This document shows positions 7,899-15,823 of a DNA stretch of 32,664 nt, piece after piece (the stretch's first letter is position 1; each line of letters begins with the position of its first letter). The stretch is from Cryomorphaceae bacterium (GTDB lineage Bacteria; Bacteroidota; Bacteroidia; Flavobacteriales; Flavobacteriaceae), in assembly GCA_003331265.1 (NCBI GenBank), contig QOPV01000015.1:1-32664 (forward strand), in the 5' to 3' direction. The notes under the pieces were generated by a model that was not told where the DNA came from, ran no database searches, and worked only from the letters and a program-made list of their open reading frames with translations. The position numbers were made by a program, and so were the translations under genes.

Positions 7899-8611
7899 TT
7901 CCTAGTAGCCCAAGTAAACCCCCTAGTCAACAAACGCCAAGCATCTGGATGTTTTTCAAATTCCATAGGGTCATGACCGATTGATGTGTAAAAAATTTTT
8001 CCTTTATCGAATGTTTTTTTCCAAGCAACTGGCATAACAACGCCATCAATCCAAGAAAAGAAGTCATAAGTAAATGTCGTATTTGCAATGATTTCAATAT
8101 TTGGATCATAATGAACATACCATTGTTCTGAATAAATCTCAAAGTCGTTTAGTCCTTTAGTCAACTCATTATCTAAAAAGTTAACTTTAAAATTAACTTT
8201 ACCACCAGGGTGTGAAACCCACTGACCACCAATCATAAATTGGTAATTCGGATTATTTCTAAATGAATCACCAAGGCCTCCGTGAGCGCCAGCAATACCA
8301 ACTCCATTGCTTACGGCTTTAATTAAATTACTTGCTCCTTTTCCACTAATTTCCCCCATAGTTATTGATTGAATAATTAAATCGTATTTAATTAATTCCT
8401 CGTAGTTATCATACACCTCAACACCATTATATATTTTATAATTGGATTTTTGAGAAATTAACCATTTCTCAACTAAATTTGCAAAAACTTCAGGTTGGTG
8501 ACCATCCCAACCTCCCCAAACAACTAAAACATTTTTATCCTCCATAGATTGAGAATAAATAAAGTTTTGAGTAATAATTAAGATTACTAAAACCGTAATA
8601 ATTTTTTTCAT
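7895..8611 (-). CDS. ThuA-domain protein, secreted (trehalose-utilisation-like)
   Basis: This 238-residue protein has a cleavable signal peptide (MKKIITVLVILIITQNFIYSQ) and one ThuA domain, a glutamine-amidotransferase-like fold. Typical parts are VLVVWGGWDGHQPEVFA at the mature N-terminus, GAHGGLGDSFRNNPNYQFMIGG in the middle and GKIFYTSIGHDPMEF near the end. ThuA proteins are linked to keto-sugar metabolism. Their reaction is not firmly settled, and isomerisation or other handling of 3-keto sugars has been proposed. Here it is periplasmic and divergent from a Tat-exported Gfo/Idh oxidoreductase, with 154 bases between the starts, which suggests shared control. Its 3' end overlaps the pseudouridine synthase gene tail-to-tail by 4 bases. 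Confidence 0.87.
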   Translation of the reverse strand: MKKIITVLVILIITQNFIYSQSMEDKNVLVVWGGWDGHQPEVFANLVEKWLISQKSNYKIYNGVEVYDNYEELIKYDLIIQSITMGEISGKGASNLIKAVSNGVGIAGAHGGLGDSFRNNPNYQFMIGGQWVSHPGGKVNFKVNFLDNELTKGLNDFEIYSEQWYVHYDPNIEIIANTTFTYDFFSWIDGVVMPVAWKKTFDKGKIFYTSIGHDPMEFEKHPDAWRLLTRGFTWATRN

Positions 8612-8765
8612 ACTGATTGAATTTTTTAGTATCTAAATACATCACTAATATAAGATTTGAAAATTGAATTTTAATTAATCTATGAATTAAATTATTTCAA
8701 AGAATTAAACTCATATTATATCTTTTTTTTTAATTTTTTGAAAAATTAATTTATATCTTATTGAA

Positions 8766-10193
8766 GTGAAAAAAAGCAGAAGAAATTTTATAAAAAAATC
8801 AAGTTTATTTGGAACCGGATTTTTTATAGTACCTAGAAAAGTTTTAGGCGGGAATGGTTTTATAGCTCCTAGCGATCAATTGAATATTGCCTCAATTGGT
8901 TCTGGTGGTAAAGGAAGTGACATTCAAGGTTCTTGGGCTTCAAACGATCGAGTAGTAGCTTTGTGTGATGTTCACCCCACTGGAAAACATGGAGTAATTC
9001 AATCTAGAACAAAATATCCAAAAGCTAACTTTTACACTGATTTTAATGAACTTTTAGACAAAGAAAGAGATTTAGATGCGGTTACTATTAGTACACCTGA
9101 TCATACTCATGGAGTTATAGGAAATAGAGCTATGAATAAAGGATTACATGTTTATATTCAAAAACCATTGACTCATAATATTGAGGAAGCTAGACAACTA
9201 ACAAATACAGCCAAAAAAAATAAAGTTGTAACTCAAATGGGAAATCAAGGAGGGTCATGTATTGGAGTAAATAAGGTAAATGAATGGGTAGATCAGAAAA
9301 TGATAGGAGATATAGAAAAGGTTTTTGCATGGACAGATAGACCTGTATGGCCACAAGGATTTAAGATGCCAGAAGAATCCTCTTCTTCTCCAAAAGATCT
9401 AGAATGGGATCTTTGGTTAGGACCTGCCAAATACAGAGGATACAGACCAGAATTCCATCCTTTTAATTGGAGAGGCTGGTGGGATTATGGTACGGGTGCT
9501 TTAGGGGATATGGGTTGTCATATTTTAGATGTTCCGGTTAAAACATTGAATTTGGGATATCCTAAAGATGTTGAATGTAGTGTTGCAAAAATTTATCAAA
9601 AAATGTGGAGTCCAAATTATTACCCTGAGGGACCTCCAGCTGCTTCGCTAGTTACTTTACATTTTGAAAAAACAAACAAAACCAATTCTGATGTAGAATT
9701 AATTTGGATGGATGGAGGAATTATTCCACCAAGACCAGAAATTATTCCTAGTGAAGATTATTTAGGAGAAAAAGGTAATACCAATGGAGTTTTAATAATT
9801 GGAAAAGAAGGAGTTATTAGCTGTGGAGTATATGGACTGAACCCAAAACTTTATAGAAAAGGAGAGAAAACATTACATCTAAATACTGACATGATTTACA
9901 ATAAAAAAAGTGATTTAGATCATCTACATCACATTGAATGGATAGAGGCTTGTAAAGCGGGTTATAAAAGTAAAGAGTATGATAAATTGACTGCACCTAT
10001 AGAATATTCAGGGCCTTTTACTGAAATAGTTTTAATGGGAAATCTTGCTTTAAGGAGCTACATGATTAAAGACGGAAAAGATTTTATTGGAAGAAAAAAA
10101 CTCATTTGGGACGGAAAAAATACTAGAATTACAAATTTTGATTTGGCAAATCAATTTGTGGGTAGAGATAGAAGAGAAGGATGGGATTTGTAA
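8766..10193 (+). CDS. Tat-exported Gfo/Idh/MocA family oxidoreductase
   Basis: This is a 475-residue NAD(P)-dependent sugar oxidoreductase. It starts at GTG and has a twin-arginine signal: SRRNFIKK (residues 4-11), a hydrophobic stretch, then about 30 residues before the Rossmann strand. The NAD-binding loop is IASIGSGGKGSDI (41-53). The catalytic-region box is IQKPLTH (131-137), with Lys133; Gln replaces the usual Glu of EKP, as is common in Tat-exported members. A helix DMGCHILDVPVKT carries the conserved active-site His. Tat export means it folds with its cofactor inside the cell and works in the periplasm. Neighbouring ThuA, DUF1080 and GMC genes point to oxidation and cleavage of glycosides through 3-keto intermediates (inference). 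Confidence 0.9.
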   Translation: MKKSRRNFIKKSSLFGTGFFIVPRKVLGGNGFIAPSDQLNIASIGSGGKGSDIQGSWASNDRVVALCDVHPTGKHGVIQSRTKYPKANFYTDFNELLDKERDLDAVTISTPDHTHGVIGNRAMNKGLHVYIQKPLTHNIEEARQLTNTAKKNKVVTQMGNQGGSCIGVNKVNEWVDQKMIGDIEKVFAWTDRPVWPQGFKMPEESSSSPKDLEWDLWLGPAKYRGYRPEFHPFNWRGWWDYGTGALGDMGCHILDVPVKTLNLGYPKDVECSVAKIYQKMWSPNYYPEGPPAASLVTLHFEKTNKTNSDVELIWMDGGIIPPRPEIIPSEDYLGEKGNTNGVLIIGKEGVISCGVYGLNPKLYRKGEKTLHLNTDMIYNKKSDLDHLHHIEWIEACKAGYKSKEYDKLTAPIEYSGPFTEIVLMGNLALRSYMIKDGKDFIGRKKLIWDGKNTRITNFDLANQFVGRDRREGWDL

Positions 10194-10286
10194 AACTTTT
10201 TTAACCAAATCTCTTAGGGTGTCAATGTAGTATTTTTGTCTTAAATATTTGATTGAGATTAACTAATATAAATTTATATTTACATT

Positions 10287-11039
10287 ATGAAAAAAACACA
10301 TTACTTATTTATTATTTCCTTTTTAATTTTAAGCTGTAACAATACTTCAAAAAAAACTACAAAATCTATTCCTATAGAAAATCTAATGGAAACTAATGCT
10401 AATGAAAAATGGGTTTCTTTAATTCAGGATAACACTATGGACGGATGGCATTATTATCAAGATGATGGTAACAAAACAGGTTGGGATATAAAAGATGGCG
10501 TTCTAACTTTTACATCTGCTAATGCCTCTGGTGAAGGAGATAAAAGTCTTGTCAGTGATAAAGAATACACAAGCTTTAAAATTCATTTAGAATGGAAAGT
10601 AAGTTCTATGTCTAATAGCGGATTTTTTTGGGGGGTTAAAGAAGATATGAAATACGAATTTCCTTATGTAACTGGACCTGAAATTCAAATTTTAGACCCT
10701 GAAGTTCCTGATGGACCTCTAACTCAAGCAGGCGCATTGTATGGAATGATAGCGCCATCCAAATGGGTCACGAAACCTGCTGGAGAATGGAACTCTTATG
10801 ATATAACAATTAATCATAACTCAAATAACGGAGTAGTTGTTCACAATGGAACAAAAATTGTTGAATTTCCGCTCAGTGGAGAAGAATGGGATGCAATGGT
10901 AGCACCAACTAAGTTTAATAATTGTGATGAAAAGCCATGGCAAAATTGTGATTTTGGAAAATTTAAGACAGGAAAAATTTCTATTCAAGATCATCCTGGT
11001 GTTATTTCATTTAGAAACATCAAAATTTTAGAATTATAA
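10287..11039 (+). CDS. DUF1080 (3-keto-disaccharide hydrolase family) lipoprotein
   Basis: This 250-residue protein has a lipoprotein signal ending at LILSC (Cys17) and a concanavalin-like beta-sandwich DUF1080 domain from about residue 40 to the end. Recognisable parts are WVSLIQDNTMDGWHYY at the domain start, SNSGFFWGVKED, GPEIQILDPEV, and the closing strand GVISFRNIKILEL. Members of this family in gut Bacteroides hydrolyse 3-keto-glycosides, cleaving a glycosidic bond after the sugar has been oxidised at C3; I infer the same here from the adjacent GMC dehydrogenase and ThuA. It is probably anchored in the periplasm or outer membrane. It stands 93 bases after the Gfo/Idh gene and 89 bases before the GMC gene, so separate promoters are possible. 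Confidence 0.9.
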   Translation: MKKTHYLFIISFLILSCNNTSKKTTKSIPIENLMETNANEKWVSLIQDNTMDGWHYYQDDGNKTGWDIKDGVLTFTSANASGEGDKSLVSDKEYTSFKIHLEWKVSSMSNSGFFWGVKEDMKYEFPYVTGPEIQILDPEVPDGPLTQAGALYGMIAPSKWVTKPAGEWNSYDITINHNSNNGVVVHNGTKIVEFPLSGEEWDAMVAPTKFNNCDEKPWQNCDFGKFKTGKISIQDHPGVISFRNIKILEL

Positions 11040-11103
11040 ATTTTTTACATCTAACTATAGATATAAATAATTGATATAGTTAATGTTTTTAAAAATGCTT
11101 ATA

Positions 11104-11111
11104 TAACTTTG
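11104..11111 (+). promoter_or_regulatory. Putative -7 box upstream of the GMC dehydrogenase gene
   Basis: TAACTTTG is an exact TANNTTTG match 17 bases before the ATG at 11129, in the 89-base gap after the DUF1080 gene. At the -33 distance there is TGTTTT, not TTTG. It would give the GMC/subunit 3 pair its own transcript. Confidence 0.42.
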
Positions 11112-11128
11112 AATATCAAATAATACAT

Positions 11129-12850
11129 ATGGAGATTAAGGAAAATCCTAAAGAATACGATGTTATAATTGTTGGTTCTGGAGCAGGTGGGGGTATGGCA
11201 ACAAAGATTTTGTCTGAAGCGGGATTGTCAATAGCTCTTGTTGAGGCAGGTCCATATTATGACCCTGCAAATCCAGAACAAATGACCCAAATGAAGTGGC
11301 CGTATGAATCACCTCGAAGAGGAGGAAGTACAACCAGACCTTTTGGTGACTTCGATCAAGCGTATGGTGGATGGGATATTGAAGGAGAGCCTTATTCTCA
11401 AGTTGGAGATACAGATTTTAGGTGGTTTAGATCCAGGATGTTAGGAGGAAGAACTAATCATTGGGGGAGAATCTCATTGAGATTTGGCCCTAATGATTTT
11501 AAAAAAAAATCAATTGATGGATTAGGTGAAGATTGGCCTATTAGTTATGATGATATAAAGCCTTACTATGATAAAGTTGATAAACTAATCGGAGTTTTTG
11601 GAACTAATGAAAATCTTCCAAATGATCCTGATGGATTTTTTCTTCCCCCTCCAAAACCAAGACTTCACGAACTTTTCTATACAAAAGCAGCTAGAAAAAG
11701 TAATGTAAAAGTAATACCATCTAGATTATCTGTTCTCACTAAGAGAATTAATAAAGACAGAGGTGTTTGTTTTTATTGTAATCAATGTGCAAGAAGTTGT
11801 ATGGCTTATGCTGATTTTTCATCTGGATCAGTTTTGATTTTTCCAGCCCAAAAATCTGGAGGCCAAATTGATATGTATGTTAATTCAATGGTTAGGACTG
11901 TGACTACAAACTCAGAGGGGAAAGCAACAGGCGTTTCATTTATTAATAAAGAAGATGAAAAAGAATATAAATTAAATGGAAAAGTGGTGGTTTTAGCTGC
12001 TTCAGCGTGCAGCTCTGCTAGAATTTTACTAAATTCTAAGAGTAAACAACACCCAAATGGATTAGGTAATAGCAGTGATTTAGTTGGTAAATATTTGCAT
12101 GATTCAACAGGTGGAGATATGATGGCTTTCATCCCAGAGCTAATTGATAGAAAAACTTATAATGAGGATGGCGTAGGAGGAATGCATGTTTATTCACCTT
12201 GGTGGTTAGACAATAAAAATTTAGATTTTGCTCGTGGATATCATATCGAAGTATGGGGAGGATTGGGTGCTCCGTCTTATGGTACAGGTTTTAATGTCAA
12301 TAGCTTTAATAAGTTTTTTGGGTTAAATAAAGCTGGAGGATATGGAAATGTTCTTAGATCAGATATGAAAAAATATTATGGGTCTACAATAGGTCTTTCA
12401 GGAAGAGGTGAATCTATTGCACAAAAAACTAATTATTGTGAAATCGACCCTAAAAAAGTTGATAAATTTGGCGTTCCCGTACTAAGATTTAATTATAAGT
12501 GGACGGAAAATGAAATTAAACAAGCTAAGCACATGCAAGATACTTTCGAGGAGGTTATTCACAACATGAATGCTATACCTATGTGGAATAAGCCAGGAAA
12601 AGAATCTAACTATGGAATAAACAAACCTGGTTTGATTATACATGAAGTTGGTACCACAAGAATGGGAAATGATCCAAAAAACTCAGTTGTTAATCAGTAT
12701 GAACAACTTCATGATGTGCCCAATGTATTTGTAGTAGATGCAGGTCCGTTTGTTTCTCAAGCTGATAAAAACCCAACATGGACTATTATGGCTTTAGCGT
12801 GGAGAAGTTCTGAATACATAATAGATCAACTAAAAAAACAAAATATTTGA
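11129..12850 (+). CDS. GMC family oxidoreductase, glucoside/gluconate dehydrogenase large subunit
   Basis: This 573-residue FAD enzyme opens with the dinucleotide fold DVIIVGSGAGGGMAT and has the C-terminal GMC active site HEVGTTRMG and NPTWTIMALAWR (catalytic His and Asn). A cysteine cluster CFYCNQCARSC sits at residues 214-224 (C214, C217, C220, C224), fitting the Fe-S site by which membrane-type FAD glucose dehydrogenases pass electrons on. It has no signal peptide of its own. The next gene, 3 bases away, encodes the Tat-signal small subunit, so the pair is probably exported together. The likely job is oxidising a sugar hydroxyl (C3 of a glycoside, judging by DUF1080 next door). No cytochrome c subunit is encoded nearby, so the electron acceptor lies elsewhere. 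Confidence 0.9.
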   Translation: MEIKENPKEYDVIIVGSGAGGGMATKILSEAGLSIALVEAGPYYDPANPEQMTQMKWPYESPRRGGSTTRPFGDFDQAYGGWDIEGEPYSQVGDTDFRWFRSRMLGGRTNHWGRISLRFGPNDFKKKSIDGLGEDWPISYDDIKPYYDKVDKLIGVFGTNENLPNDPDGFFLPPPKPRLHELFYTKAARKSNVKVIPSRLSVLTKRINKDRGVCFYCNQCARSCMAYADFSSGSVLIFPAQKSGGQIDMYVNSMVRTVTTNSEGKATGVSFINKEDEKEYKLNGKVVVLAASACSSARILLNSKSKQHPNGLGNSSDLVGKYLHDSTGGDMMAFIPELIDRKTYNEDGVGGMHVYSPWWLDNKNLDFARGYHIEVWGGLGAPSYGTGFNVNSFNKFFGLNKAGGYGNVLRSDMKKYYGSTIGLSGRGESIAQKTNYCEIDPKKVDKFGVPVLRFNYKWTENEIKQAKHMQDTFEEVIHNMNAIPMWNKPGKESNYGINKPGLIIHEVGTTRMGNDPKNSVVNQYEQLHDVPNVFVVDAGPFVSQADKNPTWTIMALAWRSSEYIIDQLKKQNI

Positions 12851-12853
12851 TTA

Positions 12854-13558
12854 ATGAAAAGAAGAGATTCAATTAAAAATATTGCTTTGACCTCAATTGG
12901 GTTTAGTGTTTTTTTAGAATCATGTTACAATGTTTCTAGAGAAAAAATTACTCGCTCTTTAACCAGGTATGAATATGGGAGAACTAAAGAGGAAAAACTT
13001 TATGATGACAAATTATTTGATCAAAAGTTTTTTTCTAATGATGAGCTACTTAGTTTAGATAAAATATGTAACTTAATACTACCTCCAAATGAATATGGAT
13101 CAATAAGAGATGCGGAAGTTGTTCAATTGATTGAGTTTATGGCAAAAGATATACCAGCATATCAGGAACCATTAAAAAATGGGCTGAAATGGATTGATAA
13201 GGAGAGTCAAATAAGATTCGAGAAATTATTTATTGATCTTTCAGAAGAAAATCAAAAGGAAATATTCGATGAAATTGCATATTATGATCCTAATAAAAAT
13301 ATTAGTGATTATTCAGAAGAAATACAGTGGTTCAACCTTGTTAGAAATCTAACTATGACAGGATATTTTACATCAGATGTAGGGATTAAAGAATTGGGTT
13401 ATAAAGGAAACACCCCAAACGTTTGGGATGGAGTTCCACAGGATGTTTTAGACCAATATGGTTTATCCTACGAAAAAGAGTGGATTGATAAATGTATAGA
13501 TCAATCGAAAAGAGATGATGTAGCAGTCTGGGATCAGGATGGAAATTTAATTACCTAA
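12854..13558 (+). CDS. Gluconate 2-dehydrogenase subunit 3 family protein
   Basis: This is a 234-residue small subunit for the GMC enzyme encoded just upstream. The N-terminus MKRRDSIKNIALTSIGFSVF looks like a twin-arginine signal (RRDSIK, residues 3-8) followed by LESC with Cys24, so it may be a Tat lipoprotein. The body, with SNDELLSLDKICNLILPPNE and the stretch IQWFNLVRNLTMTGYFTS, is typical of subunit 3 (gamma) proteins. In related FAD glucose dehydrogenases this subunit helps the large subunit mature and be exported; that role is inferred here. Genes are 3 bases apart. A strong hairpin terminator begins 5 bases after the stop, so this closes the operon. Confidence 0.9.
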   Translation: MKRRDSIKNIALTSIGFSVFLESCYNVSREKITRSLTRYEYGRTKEEKLYDDKLFDQKFFSNDELLSLDKICNLILPPNEYGSIRDAEVVQLIEFMAKDIPAYQEPLKNGLKWIDKESQIRFEKLFIDLSEENQKEIFDEIAYYDPNKNISDYSEEIQWFNLVRNLTMTGYFTSDVGIKELGYKGNTPNVWDGVPQDVLDQYGLSYEKEWIDKCIDQSKRDDVAVWDQDGNLIT

Positions 13559-13562
13559 AAAG

Positions 13563-13593
13563 AAAAACCTCTTTTGATTTAAAAGAGGTTTTT
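13563..13593. terminator. Bidirectional intrinsic terminator
   Basis: A perfect 13-bp inverted repeat: the left arm (13563-13575) reads AAAAACCTCTTTT and the right arm (13581-13593) AAAAGAGGTTTTT, with a 5-base loop GATTT. The GC core is flanked by A and T runs, so a U-tract follows the stem on both strands. It can end transcription of the GMC/subunit 3 genes from the left and of tRNA-Phe from the right. Confidence 0.88.
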
Positions 13594-13596
13594 ATG

Positions 13597-13669
13597 TGGT
13601 ACCTCGCAGAATCGAACTGCGGACACAAGGATTTTCAGTCCTTTGCTCTACCAACTGAGCTAAGGTACC
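13597..13669 (-). tRNA. tRNA-Phe (anticodon GAA)
   Basis: Read on the minus strand, 73 bases fold as a full cloverleaf. The acceptor stem GGTACCT pairs with AGGTACC over all 7 bp, and the D-stem GCTC pairs with GAGC. The anticodon stem AAGGA pairs with TCCTT around loop CTGAAAA with anticodon GAA, and the T-stem CGCAG pairs with CTGCG around TTCGATT. The discriminator is A. CCA is not encoded: the bases after the discriminator are CATAA. A promoter lies 22-52 bases upstream and a terminator directly downstream, so it is a single-gene unit. Confidence 0.97.
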
Positions 13670-13690
13670 AAAGCTAGTTTTTCAGCAGAG

Positions 13691-13721
13691 CAAATATAAT
13701 TTGTTTTATGAGAGCAACAAA
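13691..13721 (-). promoter_or_regulatory. Bacteroidota sigma-70-type promoter for tRNA-Phe
   Basis: On the minus strand TTTG (13721-13718) is followed by exactly 19 bases and then TATATTTG (13698-13691), an exact match to the Bacteroidota consensus TTTG-N19-TANNTTTG. The mature tRNA would begin about 15 bases after the predicted start of transcription. The site covers the first in-frame start codon that might be claimed for coaX at 13701, which argues for the later coaX start. Confidence 0.8.
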
Positions 13722-13769
13722 AAATCATGTAAAAAATCTTCTGTATTTTTATCATTTAATTTTTATCAT

Positions 13770-14492
13770 TTGAATATAGTTTTAGATATTGGTAATAGCC
13801 TTTTAAAAGTAGGTATCTTTTTAAATAATGAACTTATTAGTTATTTTGAGTTTAAAAAGAATTATTATAGCCATATTAAACAGCTTTTAGAATCAAATAA
13901 AATTTTTTTTTCAATTGTTTCAAATGTTTCTATAACTGACCATAAGTTAACAGGATTATTGAGTGAAAACACAAAATTAATAGAAATTGACTCGAATTTA
14001 AAAATCCCATTTAAGAACAAGTATAAAACCAAAAAAACTTTAGGTCATGACAGGTTAGCTCTTGTAAGTTCAGCAGTATTACAATATCCAAAAGAAAATG
14101 TATTAATAATTGATTTGGGTTCTTGTATAACATATGATTTTGTTAATTATGATAACGAATATATTGGTGGAGCAATTTCACCGGGTATAAATATGAGATA
14201 TAGGTCGTTGAATAGTTTTACAGCTAATCTTCCAATTTTACAACCAAAAGATATAAATTTTTTAACAGGAAAAAACACAAAAGAATCTATTCATTCAGGT
14301 GTAATTAATGGAATAATAAGTGAATTGGATGGAAGCATAAACCAATATAGAAGCAAATACGAAGAAATTAGGATAATTTTAACAGGCGGCGACTCCAAAT
14401 TCTTGTCCAAGAAGATAAAAAATAGCATCTTTGCGAATTCAAATTTTCTCCTTTCGGGGCTTAATTTTTTAATTGAACTGAATAAAAAATAA
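13770..14492 (+). CDS. coaX: Type III pantothenate kinase
   Basis: This enzyme phosphorylates pantothenate, the first step of coenzyme A synthesis. It belongs to the ASKHA fold: IVLDIGNSLLKVG at the N-terminus is the phosphate-1 loop, GHDRLALVSSAV the type III signature, LIIDLGSCITYDFV the second Asp motif, and GGAISPGINMRYRSL the substrate and dimer region. A frame is open from ATG 13701, but that start adds 23 unrelated residues and lies in the tRNA-Phe promoter. TTG at 13770 gives MNIVLDIG, the usual start, and a 240-residue protein of normal length. Its stop overlaps the next ATG by 1 base, so the following outer-membrane gene is probably translationally coupled. Confidence 0.9.
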   Translation: MNIVLDIGNSLLKVGIFLNNELISYFEFKKNYYSHIKQLLESNKIFFSIVSNVSITDHKLTGLLSENTKLIEIDSNLKIPFKNKYKTKKTLGHDRLALVSSAVLQYPKENVLIIDLGSCITYDFVNYDNEYIGGAISPGINMRYRSLNSFTANLPILQPKDINFLTGKNTKESIHSGVINGIISELDGSINQYRSKYEEIRIILTGGDSKFLSKKIKNSIFANSNFLLSGLNFLIELNKK

Positions 14493-15748
14493 TGAAAAAA
14501 AGTTTTCTATCCATTTTTTTAATTTTTATTGCATTGCAAGCCTTTAGTCAGTCAGGAAGTTTGTCACCATACTCATTCTATGGAGTTGGGGAAAATACTT
14601 TTAAGGGCTCAATGGAGAATAGATCTATGGGAGGCTTAAGTGTTTATAGTGATAGCATTTCGTTAAACTTGTTAAACCCAGCTGCTTATAGTGAGTTAGA
14701 ACTTGTAAATTATTCTGTTGGGGTTGACTACAGTAATATTAATCTTAAAACTGATAATTCAAATGAAAATGCTACTACAGCGAGTATAAATTATTTATCA
14801 GTAGCAGTTCCAACAAAACATCTTGTTTTTGGTTTTGGAATTATTCCAAAGTCATCAGTGGGTTATCTTCTTGAATCAAGCGACGATTCAAAAACTCCCA
14901 AAGAGGTAGATAGATATGAAGGAGATGGAGGTGTAAATACTGCATTTCTAACTTTTGGGTTTAAGATTTTTAAAAAAATTAGACTTGGACTTTCTGCTAA
15001 TTATGATTTTGGAAGCTTGGAGCATTCTAATTCGAGGTTTTTAGAGGGGGTAGAATTATACACAAGAGTCCAAAGTAATTCATCATTGAGTGGAGTTAGT
15101 TTTGATTATTCATTACTATTTAGAGAAAAAGTTTCAAAAAATTTAACCTTGCATGCTACTTACATTTTTAAACCAAGTTCGAAACTTAGTTCTAACAACA
15201 CACAAACACTGTTTACAGTTCCTGGAAGCGGAGGATATGGGGGAGATAATGAAGAAATTGATTTAGCTGCAATTAATTTAGATAAAACAAAAATTACTAT
15301 TCCAAGTTCAAGCTCTTTTGGATTAGGAATTGGAAAAGAAACTAAGTGGTTTATGGGAGTTGATTATTCGATGACTGATAAAGGAGGCTATGTCAATAAA
15401 TTATTTAATTTAAAGAATGTAGAATACAAAAAAGGATCAAAAATAGCTTTTGGAGGTTTTTATATTCCAAATTATGATTCTTTTACAAGTTATTTTAGTA
15501 GAATAGTGTATAGAGCTGGAATTAGAATCGAAAAAACTGGTCTTCATATTCAAAACCAATCTATTGATGAGTATGGAATTAATTTTGGACTTGGATTACC
15601 TTTTCAAGGCTTCCAAAACCTAAATCTTGGATTTGAAGTTGGTAAAAGAGGAACAACAAAGGAAGGGTTAATAGAAGAAAACTTTTTTAGTATTAGGTTA
15701 GGAATTACTTTGAACGATCGTTGGTTTGTAAAAAACAAGTATAATTGA
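14492..15748 (+). CDS. Putative outer-membrane beta-barrel protein
   Basis: This 418-residue protein has a signal peptide ending near QAFSQ. The mature start, GSLSPYSFYGVGE then SMGGLSVYSDSISLNLLNPAAYS, resembles the FadL/OMP-transport-like and PorV-like barrels of Bacteroidota, in which an NPA(A/G) segment sits in the plug. The rest alternates short amphipathic strands with turns and ends in a strand pattern (FFSIRLGITLNDRWFVKNKYN) fitting barrel insertion. Nothing shows a substrate. It is coupled to coaX by a 1-base overlap and followed after 75 bases by a TPR gene; I recall this order as common in Flavobacteriia, but the function is unknown to me. Confidence 0.75.
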   Translation: MKKSFLSIFLIFIALQAFSQSGSLSPYSFYGVGENTFKGSMENRSMGGLSVYSDSISLNLLNPAAYSELELVNYSVGVDYSNINLKTDNSNENATTASINYLSVAVPTKHLVFGFGIIPKSSVGYLLESSDDSKTPKEVDRYEGDGGVNTAFLTFGFKIFKKIRLGLSANYDFGSLEHSNSRFLEGVELYTRVQSNSSLSGVSFDYSLLFREKVSKNLTLHATYIFKPSSKLSSNNTQTLFTVPGSGGYGGDNEEIDLAAINLDKTKITIPSSSSFGLGIGKETKWFMGVDYSMTDKGGYVNKLFNLKNVEYKKGSKIAFGGFYIPNYDSFTSYFSRIVYRAGIRIEKTGLHIQNQSIDEYGINFGLGLPFQGFQNLNLGFEVGKRGTTKEGLIEENFFSIRLGITLNDRWFVKNKYN

Positions 15749-15804
15749 TAAATTTGGCTTCATTTTTGAGTGATTTAACCTGTAAGTATCTAATTATCAA
15801 ATAC

Positions 15805-15812
15805 TAAATTTG
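15805..15812 (+). promoter_or_regulatory. Putative -7 box upstream of the TPR gene
   Basis: TAAATTTG is an exact TANNTTTG match ending 11 bases before the ATG at 15824, in the only gap (75 bases) between the outer-membrane gene and the TPR gene. No TTTG is seen at the -33 distance, so this is tentative. If real, the 5' leader would be only a few bases. Confidence 0.4.
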
Positions 15813-15823
15813 AAATAAACAAA

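Noticed and set aside
8612-8765. Promoter boxes between thuA and the Gfo/Idh gene
   Set aside because: The 154-base gap is very AT-rich and must hold control sites, but no clean TTTG-N19-TANNTTTG match is visible on either strand.
11806-12132. Minus-strand open frame inside the GMC gene
   Set aside because: It lies wholly within a well-recognised coding region and shows no motif; similar shadows at 4307-4516, 7927-8142, 17812-18042, 21630-21932, 24917-25171, 28762-28944 and 29355-29540 are rejected for the same reason.
13597-13669. tRNA-Phe as the attachment site of an integrated island holding the sugar locus
   Set aside because: The locus at 7.9-13.6 kb ends beside the 3' end of the tRNA, but I find no copy of the tRNA 3' sequence near 7.9 kb, no integrase and no obvious change in base composition.
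13701-13769. Upstream ATG start for coaX
   Set aside because: The 23 added residues resemble nothing in the family, and the codon lies within the tRNA-Phe promoter; TTG 13770 restores the normal N-terminus.
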